A DNA stretch of 64,000 bases from Tubiluchus corallicola (Eukaryota > Priapulida > Priapulimorpha > Priapulimorphida > Tubiluchidae). A program made the translations under genes and the position numbers. Positions 14,396-26,364 of the stretch are shown piece by piece (the first letter of the stretch is position 1; each line of letters begins with the position of its first letter). The stretch is from positions 1,179,501 through 1,243,500 of the forward strand of contig JAQGDQ010000010.1 in the NCBI GenBank assembly GCA_030141605.1, written 5' to 3'. Below the pieces are notes generated by a model, which saw only the letters and a list, made by a program, of their open reading frames with translations, had not been told where the DNA came from and ran no database searches.

Positions 14396-14752
14396 AATTT
14401 AAAACACTTTCATTTTAATCACTCTCAAAATTGTTGGTATATAATATGGCCTCGTGATTTGGCAGTTTCCATAAGTTGCGTCAAGGCACCACATCTGGAT
14501 GACAGCATCTATCAGCTTCTGCCTAGTGGTACAGTCGGTCTATCGCAGGTGCAACTTGAGAATCAACCAGAAATTTGCATTTGGGTTTAAATCCAAAGAA
14601 TTGCCGGGCCAGCCTTGTTTTTCAAGAAATTTTTGGCGACTTTCCCCATGGAACACCTTTCGCATCCCTGGTATCCTTCTTTTTATCAGAACCCCAATAT
14701 ACTGCTGCGATCGCATCATACCAGAAACAATATGCAAATTAGGCCAATTTAT
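14396..14752 (-). pseudogene. Tc1/mariner-type transposase fragment
   Basis: Read on the minus strand, the segment includes VSGMMRSQQYIGVL, then QKFLEKQGWPGNSLDLNP, then CTTRQKLIDAVIQMW. This is the order seen in the DDE catalytic half of Tc1/mariner transposases: a strand before the second Asp, the WPxxSxDLNPIENxW box, and a helical C-terminus with a LIxxVIxxW pattern. The IEN of the box is changed to NAN, the segment carrying the second catalytic Asp region is shortened, and stop codons bound the piece. It is a decayed fragment without recognisable terminal inverted repeats. Confidence 0.72.
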
Positions 14753-15784
14753 GTTAGAAATACTGTTTAGGGAATTTAATAATGTGTAAGTCCCAGTTCA
14801 TGGCTGGAAAATAACATTGGGGACGAAAGGAAAAATGTGGTAAAATCTGGCATTTCCTGCAACATTTTTAAGTACACAAAAACAGTAAAGAAAAATAGTG
14901 TGTAAAAAAATAACATTTTATTAAACCTCAGACAATTAGAACAAAAACTGTAATACTGTATAGAGTACACTTTTGCATAATCCTTCTAAAGGCATCATTG
15001 CATTACAAATATCAAAACATAATTTATAAATATTTATAAACATAATTGCACCACTAAATGCAACAATCTTTTTTGGTACTAAACCCCTTTTTATCACACA
15101 TCAAAAAACAAAGATTTACAAAAATGCTACAAAATCAGTATAGTATACAACTAAAATAAAATTATAAATTTTGTTATTTTAAGTTCAAGTTCATTTCTCA
15201 CATGCCCACAACAAACATTAGCACAGCTGCTGTGAACACTGAAAACTTCATTGCGTGGAAACAATAAATTTCAAAATTTTTAAATTTTCAACTACGTTGT
15301 GCTTCCCAAATATAGCTAGAAAAGTGTACATTCGACATTATACAGCTGATAAAATGGTGCAAGAACATTACTAACAAGTTATTGTGCAAATAACTGTGAT
15401 GTGCTGAGCACAAAGAACAACCTACAACACAATGCAGCTCAATTGTTACTAAAACAAAATATCATACGTTTGTGCACAAACAGTTACTTTCGCATGTTCT
15501 CTATCAAAAATGGTACTGTCATCATTTCATATCTTCATTGGTTAAAAAATCACATTCACAACAATTCGTGAATCGCTAACATCTATAAATTACGGCACAT
15601 GATTTGCTCATTCAAAAGCAATTGATAGTGCAGACTGCGCAATATTATTTTACAGTTCACGTTTTGCAAGCAAAAGAATTGAAAAGTCCGTTAAAAAACT
15701 TTATTTAAAAACTATACACAAATTTGAATTCAAGTCTTGACCCATTTAAATCATGTTGACTATGTGACTGTAAAAATATGTATA
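14753..15784. other. intergenic, no feature seen
   Basis: AT-rich sequence between the transposase fragment and the MITE. No open frame of interest and no repeat was recognised. Confidence 0.5.
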
Positions 15785-16603
15785 CAGTGCATGCCGCTTA
15801 CTAGACTCACTTTGGGAACCAAGTGTTTTAACCCAATTAACCGACTGAACCTATTAACTGATGTGTGTAGTAATACTGGTATATGTGTCACCAGCTTGCT
15901 ATGCACTGCAAAGGTTTTTAATGAATTTTAGAAACGAAGTAATGCCTAAATTCCTTTGTGCAATTAAAAATTAGAAAAAAATATTCTAAAATATTAATTT
16001 ATATAAGTGAATTAGCAATAAATTAAAAAGTATACTTTTCTAAATACACAAATACGTGTTTGAACTGTTGGTGGTGACCATATTTCCCCGCAAGAGGCTT
16101 CGTCTGCAAACTCCCACTTGCTATTGTGACATTCTTATTGTACTGTACCTGCGTCCCTGGCATAACAGCAACAGCAAACTGGTTAAACTTTCTGGGAAAG
16201 ACAGCCAGAGCTTCAAAAGCAAACCGCTAAGCAAGTGATTAAATGTTTAGCTTCAAGGAATTCTTGAGTACCGAGGTCAAATGCAGTGGATGGGCAGGTC
16301 AAAGCAAACCGTTAGGCTAGTACATTAGCGTATGATAAACACTCCTGCTTACACACAAAACGGTAACTAACATGATTGTTTCTATGTATATTATAGGACA
16401 AAAGCGAACTAATATGATATAAAAGTCATAAAAGCTTATTAGGCACATAAAAGTGTCTTATTGAAGCATGTGAAGCAAAAATATTGAGTCAATTACCGAC
16501 AGTTTTTAGGTACATTTGAATAGAAGCGGCCCGTACCAGGCGTTTTTGAGTCAATTAAGCAATTGAGTCCATTAACTGTGAGTCTATTAAGCGGCGCGTA
16601 CTG
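15785..16603. mobile_element. TA-flanked MITE, family A, copy 1
   Basis: A non-coding element of 819 bases whose second copy lies at 44353-45256. The left end begins CAGTGCATGCCGCTTACTAG and the right end, reverse-complemented, begins CAGTACGCGCCGCTTAATAG, so the ends are terminal inverted repeats. Both ends are flanked by the dinucleotide TA, the target duplication of Tc1/mariner/pogo superfamily elements. Subterminal repeats of GAGTCAATTA occur near the right end. No transposase remnant was found. Relative to copy 2 it lacks about 130 bases in the middle. Confidence 0.88.
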
Positions 16604-16839
16604 TACATGACATATAGTTAATCTAATTATCACAAACATTTTACTGCTTTGAATATAAAAAAATTAATTACTTAGTGAAAAACATGAACAGAGCTCTGAT
16701 CAACTGGAAGTGTGCTTGTGCAGATGTTAAGCAAATTAGCTATTTATGAAACGAATGCACAAAATGAATATTGACAGAAACATAAAATACTAAAGCAGTT
16801 ACAGTAAAATACTAACTGTAACTTGACACAAATTATACA

Positions 16840-16845
16840 TTTATT
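16840..16845 (-). terminator. AATAAA polyadenylation signal, MRI1
   Basis: The minus strand reads AATAAA about 230 bases beyond the MRI1 stop codon, in 3' flank without other features. It is a plausible but unproven cleavage signal. Confidence 0.4.
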
Positions 16846-17073
16846 ATAATGTAAGAAAGTAGCAGGTAACTGCAACTCATATTTCAGGAGGCACTGTAGT
16901 TGCTCAGACAGAAAAGATAAAACCAGTCACTACGACACCTGACTGAAACCCTGCCATACAAACAATTATTGCACCACAGCATTATTTTTTAATTAAGTAC
17001 AAAATCGACCACACACAAGTACACTAACACATTCTGTTTGCTCTCACACTTACAACAAAGAATTTTCTCACAA

Positions 17074-20000
17074 TCATAAAATTTCGGCATGCACAATTTC
17101 CTCGTGTTTTTTAAACAATCTCTCTTCCTCATCACCATGCGCGATCTCCTCTTCATCATGTCCCCTCTTCCGCAAGTTTCTCTTATACTCGACTACTTCC
17201 TCTTTTATAAAATCATTCTGTGCCTCCTTTTCCTCATCCTCTAATGAATTTTCAACTGGGTGTGTTGCGATGTGGGTCTTTGTGTGATCGTGCACGTACT
17301 TGTGCAACTGCTGAACGAGCTCTGATGGATGGAAGACGCCAAATTCGGTAATGATGCCGCCGGTAATGAGGTCTGCAGGAGTGACATCAAAAGCTGGGTT
17401 CCACACACCAATACCTAAGTAAAACAGTACATAGTATTAGGAGTAAAAAACAAATTGTTTCATAAATTATTTGAAATAACTAGCTTGTCAGTTAGGTTTA
17501 GCAAGGTGCTATCTTCTACTTTCTTAATGTGAATAGTTATGGCAGGACCAGGCCATAGCTCTTTACTAAAACAATTAGAAGATTAGATACTACGCAGGCA
17601 GAGACATCCTAGCCATATCTCAATGAAGTAAACATCAAAAACAGGAGCACAAATAACAAATAAGGCGGTATCCATTCATTCGCTGACAAACCTCAGCACT
17701 GCTTTACTTTGGTCACCAATTATACACAGTGATCAATCGGTACATTCCTCTAACCTTGACAGATTGAACAAATATCGAAATCAGCAATACTGCAGCACCT
17801 GTTGCTTTCAATTTAGTAGTTAGTCCTTTACATGCATTTCTGTAAATACTGATAAATGTATAATAAATGCTATTTTTATCTTAGTGTGAACAGGCGATAC
17901 AATGGCAGTTACAACATAAGAAAGCTTAAATTCTGGTCCAGGGTATGATGTACCTTTCCTTTCCATAATTAAGAGGCTAAATGGACAAAATTTAAAATCT
18001 TCTAATTTTATTTGCAACACTAAATAAACTCTAGAACATTGATGTCTCTGCTATTTGCATACTGCTAATTCTTTCTATTTGTGATTCTCTACATACAATG
18101 AACATAATTTGTGTTGACATTAAAACTCTTTAATAATATTGTGGTCGTCTAAATTACAAAAATTTCCAATGCTCAACGTAGCAAAATTTGTAAGCTCCTC
18201 TTAATCCATCTTGGACAGGTTGCAATTTGATTTTAGGTTTATACAACAAACATTTGCAGGAGGCACCTATATCCAGAAATATTTTCAGAAAAGTTACTTT
18301 TGAACTATCTGTACTACTGATACGAAATGCAGGCATCTCCAAAACATTATTTAAGCAGAGTTTCAGTTATACTACTCTCAGAAATATTTTTGTTCAAAAT
18401 GCACATATTTGCATTTCAGTTTTATTTAATATAAAAATTAATTGTATCATTTCAAACCCAACGTTTTAAACACACAACTGCTATTTTGATGCTTTTCAAA
18501 AATTTGTTATCTATAAAGGCTCCACAGACTTGTTAAACTTAAAAAAGCTACAGTCAAACCTTGTTATAATGCCCCTCTATTATGTCAACCTCGCTTAATG
18601 CTTGAATTTTTACCAAAACAAAACATCTAACTTTGAATAGCATATACGAATTAATGCACCTTGTTATAATTGTCAAACTTGATATAACAGCAACTTTTTT
18701 TGCAGTAACTAAGTAGGCAGTATAAAGCGGTTTAGCTGCAATTTACACTACAGATCAAAATTATTATTAAGCAGACAAACAAACAAGTCAACGTGCAACA
18801 CAACCCTTTTATCGTTAATGCACTTCAATTGTCAAGAATTACTTAAATGACTAACTATGCATGTGCAAGCCAAAACATGCTTATTGTTTTACCTTCCGGT
18901 GCCATTTGATGCCCCTTTATGTGTGTCATCTCAGCATGGGGTCGCTCTTCTATGATAATTTGTTTACCAGTGTCTAAATGCAAGTCAATTGAAGAAGTGG
19001 GAGCAGCAACATAAAACAGAACACCATGGTGTTTAGCCAGAACAGCTAACTGAAAATAAAAACAAAATCAAGAAGATACGATACAAAAACATATTTCGAT
19101 GCGCTAATGTAAATTAGACTGGACAGTTCAGTTCACTACATTTTTATATTGCTCCTATCTTGGCTTCATGCCCAAATTGGCCCCCAAATTTGGGCCTGTT
19201 TATTACCGTAGCAATGTTTCACACCCCACAGATACGTGAGAGACAATGTGCAGGATGGAGGAGTTGGAGTGAGGTCAAAGCAGTGGCAAAGGAAAGGAGA
19301 AAGGAGGCTTTGAAGATGGCGTGTCAGTAAGTGCTTAGTAAGTTGTAAGAATCTTAATAATAATAATAATACTGGCATTAAGATTATAATAATTAATTGG
19401 CAACAAAAGTTGCAAACTATAACTAGATAAACTTGGCAAACATACAACTCTTGTCGATTCAACAGTAGCTGAATAACCGAAGATTGATGATGGATGAGAA
19501 GTCTTTTGTCTTACTTGTACTTGTAAATGATTTCAAATACATCCAATTCGAATGTTTATGATATTATTACAGCTTTTTGTACAAATTACATTGTATGTCA
19601 GTACAAGCAACATTTTTTAAAAATCAATTACGTTATGTTACTGAAACATTTTATGCTATTTCAATAAGGATGGCAACTGCTTCACCCATCAGTTGTTACA
19701 AATTCAAATTTATTTTCAGTAAATACTTGATAAGTTCCAATCTTGTTTGCTGTGTCACCATTAGCTACAACTCGGTCAGCACCAACAACGATCGCCCCTA
19801 ATTTTGTTCGCTGCATGAGCGCGGCACACATATTGTCACAGATAAGAGTGCCAGGTAGTTTCTCGTGCACGAACTCCAGCGCCGTGAGTCGTGAACCTTG
19901 ATTGTACGGACGGGTTTCTGTGCAGTAGGCATGTAGAAGTCTATGCTGTTCAGCTAAAGCACGAATAACACCTAGAATACAGTGAAATGAACAAGTGGCG

Positions 20001-23000
20001 AGTGTTACCCAATACTGATAAAGTGCAGATTACAAGTTTTAGAGTTCTTATGTACTTCCCAAAATTGAAATACTGTAACAAACTTCTTTACCTACAGAAT
20101 AATTGTAAGCATGTAGGCATAAGAATGTTCCACACGTTTATTCTTCAGCCATGTGGATATGATGTACAAGGACAATAAGGAAAGCCACTATCAACACATG
20201 CAAATTGTACGTCAACACATTGCTTCTAATAAGTAGTAAGTAATGCCATATAGTATTTCTAATTCAAAATAAACTCTAAATGAGCCTATTCCCTATATGA
20301 GAAAGATGGCGATACCTGCCACACAACAGCTACCCACAGTTCAAAAAGGATGTCTGCACTTATTAGATATATTCATTTAATATTTCAGTGGTTCTCCAAA
20401 TTGCATTATCACATTTAATTTGAAATCTACCATTTATAATACACTCTATTTGAATACAAGCTACAACAGTGGTTTTCAACCACAGGGAATTCCTTCAAGG
20501 GGAAATCTTTTGAACGGGGAATTGGGACCAACTCACCACAGACAGACAGGTCCAGTTTCTAGGTCAGGTCACAAGTTAATTAAAAAACCACTTTTATTCT
20601 GGTTTTAAAATTCATCAACATTTTCATTTCATTAAACTTGCAAAAACTTACAATAAAAATATCATAGGTAAATCTAGAATGTGCAAAATCAGACAATCTT
20701 GAAAAGGGCAGATATGTATGACATTCTGACATTATCAAAAAAGGTTGAAAATTAATATTGCACTAAAAAAATCAGACAATCTTACGTATATTGGAAGAGG
20801 GAGAATGACATTTGAATTTATGGTGAAAAGTGTACGTAAGACAAAAAGTTTACGAAAAGCCAGCTAGAATCCACTTTGTCGTCTGTTAAGACTTTGCTAA
20901 TCGTATGATTGTTTCTTCTACAGCATTTGCCTTCTACTGATCAGTCTTTGAACAGAAAAATTTAAAACGGGCTGCACAATAACATAAAACCTTTACAAGC
21001 AGCCTAGACAAGGGCAAAGTTTTCTACACTGTGATCACGATTATCCAAACTCTTACTCTTTCTCCAAGTCTTACCTACAGCTGTACCATATCCTCCAGTA
21101 GCTAAGGCACCAGCATTGCAATGAGTGAGGACCCTCACAGGAGCATTGTTGCTTCGTAATAATATGTCCTCAGCACCATACCGACCAATCGCTTTATTTA
21201 CCTCTATGTCTTTTTCGTACAGTACTTCAGCAGCATCGATAATTCTACAAATAGACAGTTTTACGAGCATTAAAAGGGCTTAAACATAAGATTACTGCAC
21301 AACTGATTTATATAAATAACCAATACATGCATTTTTCTAGGAAAACAGGTGCCAGATGTTAATGCAGTTACTCAACAGGAATTACAAATAGACAATCTGT
21401 CTTGTTGATAATTAGCAGGGTGAAACCGTACAAGCAAGATTTTTAATGACATTCTCAAAATGTATGTTCTGTCCACAACGTACTATTTCAGTCATTTCCT
21501 TGCCTTACCGTCTCATGAAATAATCAAAAACATGTAGGCCTGTACTATTAATAACCTTTTGTACATTGTATAGATGCTGCAGAATGTATTTGTTTTCTCA
21601 ACGTGTTAAAATATGACACCTTTTTTCTGGTAAGTTATTTTAAATAAATTTTGTTATGCGTGTTTTGCAGCATTTATGAGAAAATCTAGAATGTCTAGAA
21701 ATCACTCACTCTGAGTATTACTAATACTTAACACTAATCTATTCATTTGAAGAAAAAGGTAAAGACTGTTACAACTACTGCAACTAGTAGTTTTGTATGG
21801 TAAGATTAAGACACTTGGCAAAGACTCAAAGCTGTGTACAGCTATAACTTCTCAAGGAAGAAAAAGAAGAATAAACAGCAAATACCGATCTCTCATCTCG
21901 TCCTCAGACAGCTCTCCCTCTTTCATCTGCGCAGCCAAATCTATCAAAAATTCAGCAGTAAATTTCATGTTGACAGCTGTAGGTCTGGCCAAGACTAGAT
22001 GATTAAGCTGCTTGGTGACATATTTGCAAACATCTTCCTTATCATCAAAATGACGTTCGAACAGGTCAACTGCCAAGCTAAGTATACCCACGAAACTGAT
22101 AGCAGGTGCACCTCTTACCTGCATTCAAAACAAAATATATATGACATTCCTTAAGAAATAACTCTTGAAACAATACGGGCATGAGCACCAACTGTAGATC
22201 TCAGGAATGACACCTCTTTACAAACGTGACATCACTATCATAGATCTATCAGTAAATGAGTGCTGTACTAATCTTATAAATTTACCACGTTGTAATACAT
22301 TATGTTTTATACAAAAGGTAGAAACAATGAAGAAAACTTATCGCAAGCTAAAATTTTGGGTCAGCAACTCAAATAAAATAAATTAGTGCTATGAAACACA
22401 ATCTTTTTCTTACTACCCAGAAGTATTTTTTCATATCTCATGTTAAATTGTTTTTTATACTGTAGCAAATGAGCACACTATTTCACTATGTACTCCTTGA
22501 AAATTTCAGATGATTTCTCGGTTACTTCAATTAGCAAAATTTTTAATAAACATTTTTAAACAAAAGACCGCATTACAAAAACGTAAATTACGTTGGACAC
22601 AGCTTATGCACTCTGTTGTCACAACAATCATCAATGTTCAGACTACCTGCACTAAGCCAGAGAATAAAACTCTTGTTCACTTTCACATTGGCCAAAACAA
22701 ATACCTGTGTGGTCATAGCGCTCCTTGGCATCAACATTAACAAGCTTCAGGGCAGGTTATATGAGTATGAGTACCAGAAAAAAAGATTTATTGGGTAATT
22801 TCGTCTGCCGTACTGCCGCTTGCTATTTTTCTTTTGTAAAAAATGTTGTTGGAAATCCACCCTGACGGTGTAGCACATTGCAACGTATCTTGAAAATGTT
22901 TTTGTAATTAGATGAATATCATTAGATGCTGGAAAAGCATCAGCAGGTACACTATAGCCTTTGATGCCTTTTTGCGAAACATTTTTGCAATTGTACACTC

Positions 23001-23437
23001 CTTGCAGCAATATCTTTAATGACTTTATTAGGTTTTTGTGCATTGCTAAACTTTCACATTTGATGTAAATGTTTTGAACGAAAAAAACAAGTACTATGTC
23101 TCACAATCATCAAAAAAACAACTCTTTAACACTTCTTTTCTGTTTAAAATGTTTTAAATAATTTATGACTGCCATGACAAAGGTAAAAATAAATATTCCA
23201 AATATGATGCCCTGAAAAAAATACAGATAGTATGAAAACAAACTCACCGAAATTTATTTTTTCAAAATAATGCAAGTCTTCCAGTTCATAGAAACTACTC
23301 ACATTCATTTTATTAATAGCATCCCAGCCATCCTGTACAGACTTGATTGGGATGTACTTGACCTCAGATGGAAGCAGTAACTGGTCAAGAATGAGCAAGT
23401 ACCCTCGCTCATAATGAATGGCATCCAAAGAGCTCAT
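17074..23437 (-). CDS. MRI1: methylthioribose-1-phosphate isomerase
   Basis: This cytosolic enzyme of the methionine salvage pathway converts 5-methylthioribose-1-phosphate to methylthioribulose-1-phosphate; it belongs to the eIF2B-alpha/MtnA fold family. Six exons, all GT-AG, join in frame: 23303-23437, 21886-22118, 21075-21244, 19727-19971, 18893-19049 and 17074-17414, giving 426 residues. Landmarks are ILDQLLLP near the start, [47 protein letters not shown] (catalytic Cys), [20 protein letters not shown] (catalytic Asp) and [20 protein letters not shown]. The start ATG fits the family N-terminus. From memory the human enzyme has about 369 residues; the excess here is a charged C-terminal tail of roughly 70 residues rich in Lys and Glu. 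An upstream out-of-frame ATG lies ten bases before the start. Confidence 0.96.
18551..18738. mobile_element. pogo/Tigger-like MITE, family B, copy 1
   Basis: A 188-base element inside the last MRI1 intron. It opens with CAGTCAAACCTTGTTATAAT preceded by TA; its right end, reverse-complemented, reads CAGCTAAACCGCTTTATACT, an imperfect inverted repeat. The CAGTC...GTTATAA end is typical of pogo/Tigger-type elements. A second copy is at 55116-55289 and shares the internal AAGTAGGC and ATATAAAG words. No coding capacity. Confidence 0.75.
19170..19195. other. short hairpin in MRI1 intron
   Basis: GCCCAAAT (19170-19177) and ATTTGGGC (19188-19195) form a perfect 8-base stem with a 10-base loop. It is likely part of a repeat remnant; no function can be given. 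Confidence 0.45.
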
Positions 23438-23615
23438 TGCTAGACATAAAAAGTTAATGTTACTTTGCTAATTACTAAGACACAACTGCACAAAAACTTC
23501 TGGAACTTGTCAAACTACTAACAGAAGACATTAACAATTAACAAGTCTTTAGCGAAAACCAAGTGTCTGTCATACAAAACCACTGACTGTTTTTTACACA
23601 CAACTGCTTGTACAG

Positions 23616-23695
23616 CCGAAGCTAAACCAAATGTTTCTAAAATAGGCAAAGTCAACCGAAGCTAAACCAAATGTTTCTAAAATACGCAAAGTCAG
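23616..23695. repeat. 40-bp tandem duplication upstream of MRI1
   Basis: Two adjacent 40-base units (23616-23655 and 23656-23695) differ at two positions; a decayed third begins after them. The unit contains GCTAAACCAAATG and GGCAAAGTCA. It starts 179 bases upstream of the MRI1 ATG, so it may lie in the promoter region or 5' UTR. Confidence 0.85.
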
Positions 23696-23889
23696 ATCAA
23701 GCTAAATTAACGTATAGAATTTCAGCAAATCGAATGAAAATTTCATGTTCACTTTGATTTTAGCAGAGCTTCAGGGCATTCCTAGCAACCCTGCAGAAAA
23801 GTGAGTCTATGAATCTCTGCATCCTGAACCTGCAATCTACAATAACTTGTAAGTACAAGGTGAAAATTGGGTTGCACCTCGTAAACTGT

Positions 23890-24780
23890 CCCAGTCCTAC
23901 CAGGAATGCCACTAGGAAGTGTCCTTGGATCCTTGTTATTTCTCATCTTCATAGATGACATAGGTGATAATGTCATTAGCCGGTTGATCAAGTTTGTCGA
24001 TGACACTAAATTAGCACATCCAGTAACTTCTCCTATGCAAGTGAGACAACTACAAGAAGATTTGTACCAAATCAATGCATGGGCTGACAAGTGGCAGATG
24101 GTGTTCAACAAGCAGGATGACAAATACAAGGTGATGCACATAGTAATCATAACAATCCAGCTCAATAGTTTTGGCGATGCTGATTTGCCTGAAGTGACTG
24201 AGGCGGTGGATCTTGGATCACTAGTAGACGAATTGAATTTTCACAGTCATATTCCTAAGAAAATTATCAAGAGTAACAGGATCCTTGAATTAATTAACAA
24301 AACTATAACTTCCAGAAGATCTGAGATAGTTCTTCCACTATAAAAAAAGTCTTGTTCGTCCTCATCTTGAACATGTCAGTCAGGTATGGGACCCTTACTG
24401 CATTCGTGCTGTCGAACAAGTACAAATACGAGCTGTGGACATGATCACAGGTCTTGAAGGATTCGCATACTCTCAAAAACTGGAAAAACTAGACCTACAT
24501 TGACTTTCTCTCACAAGACATAGAGGGAACCTTATCGAAATGTTCAAGATTCTAAAGGGTTTACTGATTTTAATGCAAGCGAAGTTTTTTTACATCCAAT
24601 AGAAGCATCAGACTTGGCCACAGTCCTAAATTGTTCAAGTATAGGGTAAATGCAAAAGGTATCAGCACAGTTTTTCACAAGCTGAAGTGTTAACGTGGAA
24701 CTCATTACCAAATCACTAGTGAGTGAGTGAGATTAGTTTGAAAAGAATATAAATACTATCAAGCATAAGCTAGATGATAA
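23890..24780 (+). pseudogene. CR1-like non-LTR reverse transcriptase relic
   Basis: The plus strand encodes a broken C-terminal half of a CR1-type reverse transcriptase. Visible pieces are GMPLGSVLGSLLFLIFIDDI (the GVPQGSVLGPLLFLIYINDL box), LIKFVDDTKLA (the FADD box with Ala changed to Val), QEDLYQINAWADKWQMVFN, then after a frame change near 24340 SLVRPHLEHVSQVWDPY and GNLIEMFKILKG. Stop codons at 24341 and near 24500 and several frame changes show it is dead. The N-terminal endonuclease part is absent, as expected of a 5'-truncated LINE insertion. Confidence 0.85.
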
Positions 24781-25145
24781 ACTCCTACTGTAGTACCTGT
24801 GAGTAAACCAATAACAAATGATTGAACAATGCTGTCTTTGGCAAGCTGCTCAACGGATGAGAGATAGATGCAAAAGATGGAAATTAGGTTTACTCACCAT
24901 GAAGGTGAGTTACTTTCAGGCTCTCAGCATCTATCTCTGAGTATCATGCAGAACAATAACTGTAAAAATTACATGATGAGACAAATTCTCCAGTTCCAAT
25001 TAATGAAATAATAGGTGACACAGTTTATGAAACAGAATACGTCAGCCTCAACATTAATGTATAAAAGTTTGGTCCAGGAGAAATTGCCCAGATGGCAATT
25101 CTAGGCTCAAAGTCTCAAATCTTTCACTTTGAGGAGCGTAACATG

Positions 25146-25552
25146 CAGAGCTGACAAACTAGAGTTGAGACAGTTAGGCTTTTTAACTAACCATTTAACT
25201 GTTATTAATTGTGGTAGTTAACCGTTCCCAAAGATGTCATACATATAAGAAAATATCAAAATACACATGACTTGCATGAATAAGCAGTGCGGTTCAAACC
25301 TAGCATGTGCCAGCAAGAATGTCAAACATGGCAACATGCTCATGACATATGCAAGTGAAAACCTTTTTGCATTTTACAGGTTAGGTGCTTCTTAGGCAAC
25401 CAGATTAATTGAAACAATGTTGTAAATAGTACAATTTTACGTAAGTGGGACATTGCTAACAGCATACAGCATACATATTTAGAAAATTTGGCTAGGAAAC
25501 AGTTTGTGATTTTCTAAAGGGTTACACCAGTTAGCAGCCGGTTAAACAGTTG
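25146..25552. mobile_element. possible hAT-like non-autonomous element
   Basis: A roughly 400-base segment begins GCAGAGCTGACAAACT and, read from the other end, begins GCAGAGACGGTCAACTG; both ends carry TTAAC-rich words. This resembles short hAT-type elements, but no 8-base target duplication is visible and the inverted repeat is poor. The 884-bp duplication starts inside it. Confidence 0.35.
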
Positions 25553-26254
25553 ACCGTCTCTGCACTATGACAAACTAATTGATTACCTAATACCTATAAA
25601 GGTTATACTTACTGATGAAAACTAGGAATTAAATCCACATTATTCTAGCAATGTGGGAGATCTTAAGTAAAACAAATATCAATTCCTTACTTGATAAGTA
25701 TTATCTAAATATTTCATTATTACTTACTAGCATTAAAGCATAAATATTTTGCATCTAACGAAAAGAAGCAAATCAAAAATAAACTTGGAGTGTTCAGCCA
25801 TGAATATTCTATGTGAAACATAAAAAGAAGAAACTGCAAAACATAATTTTATATATAAAATTCATTCAATAAATAAAACTAGCACACCAAGAAAATCAAT
25901 CTTCAACGCTGTACAAATGGTGCTAAAAACCAAATCAAAACTTGACAACAAAAATAATTTATGCAGTTGTATAAAACCTGAGCTTCTAAAGTTAAGGCAT
26001 CCTTTTTCTTTTCTTATCCTTAAAATCTGGCAGTGACTCTCTCTCTCACTCTAAAAGCTGCTCACTCCCACATTTTGCTCTGTCTTCGCTGTCAGCAGTA
26101 GCAAGACTCTTCTTTCAAACTTTCGTAAGTGTTCATGGAATTTCGAGCTTTAGCACCGAATACGACACTGTCAGCGAGAAAGTTAAAAAAATCACCTTGA
26201 AATCCTGTATCACCAACCTACATGGTCTCCTGCTGCATACAAATCTTATATTAG
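25371..26254. repeat. 884-bp direct repeat, left copy
   Basis: This segment, from ATTTTACAGGTTAGG to CTTATATTAG, recurs at 29014-29897 with the same length and, at all places compared by eye, the same bases. The two copies bracket the non-LTR element exactly. The simplest reading is an exceptionally long target-site duplication; a tandem duplication or an assembly join is also possible. It contains no gene. Confidence 0.95.
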
Positions 26255-26269
26255 ATTAGGGGGGCAGTG

Positions 26270-26315
26270 GTGTCGGGGAGATTGTATAGGATGGAAAAAT
26301 CCCACCCCCCGACAC
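26270..26315 (-). other. 3'-UTR hairpin of the retroelement
   Basis: GTGTCGGGG (26270-26278) pairs perfectly with CCCCGACAC (26307-26315), giving a 9-base stem with a 28-base loop, 15 bases from the element's 3' boundary. It is much more GC-rich than the surroundings. In non-LTR elements 3'-terminal structures can be recognised by the encoded reverse transcriptase; that role here is inference. Confidence 0.7.
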
Positions 26316-26364
26316 ATTGCTGAGGCCTTCGACAGGCCCATTGCAATTATTCACTGCTATACGT

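Noticed and set aside
20386-20500. CAGTGGTTCTCCAAA and CAGTGGTTTTCAACC words resembling hAT-Charlie-type ends in an MRI1 intron
   Set aside because: Both are in the same orientation, no matching inverted end or target duplication found; too little to call an element.
25285-25305. GGTTCAAACC box resembling a tRNA B box
   Set aside because: No A box at the right distance and no cloverleaf can be drawn.
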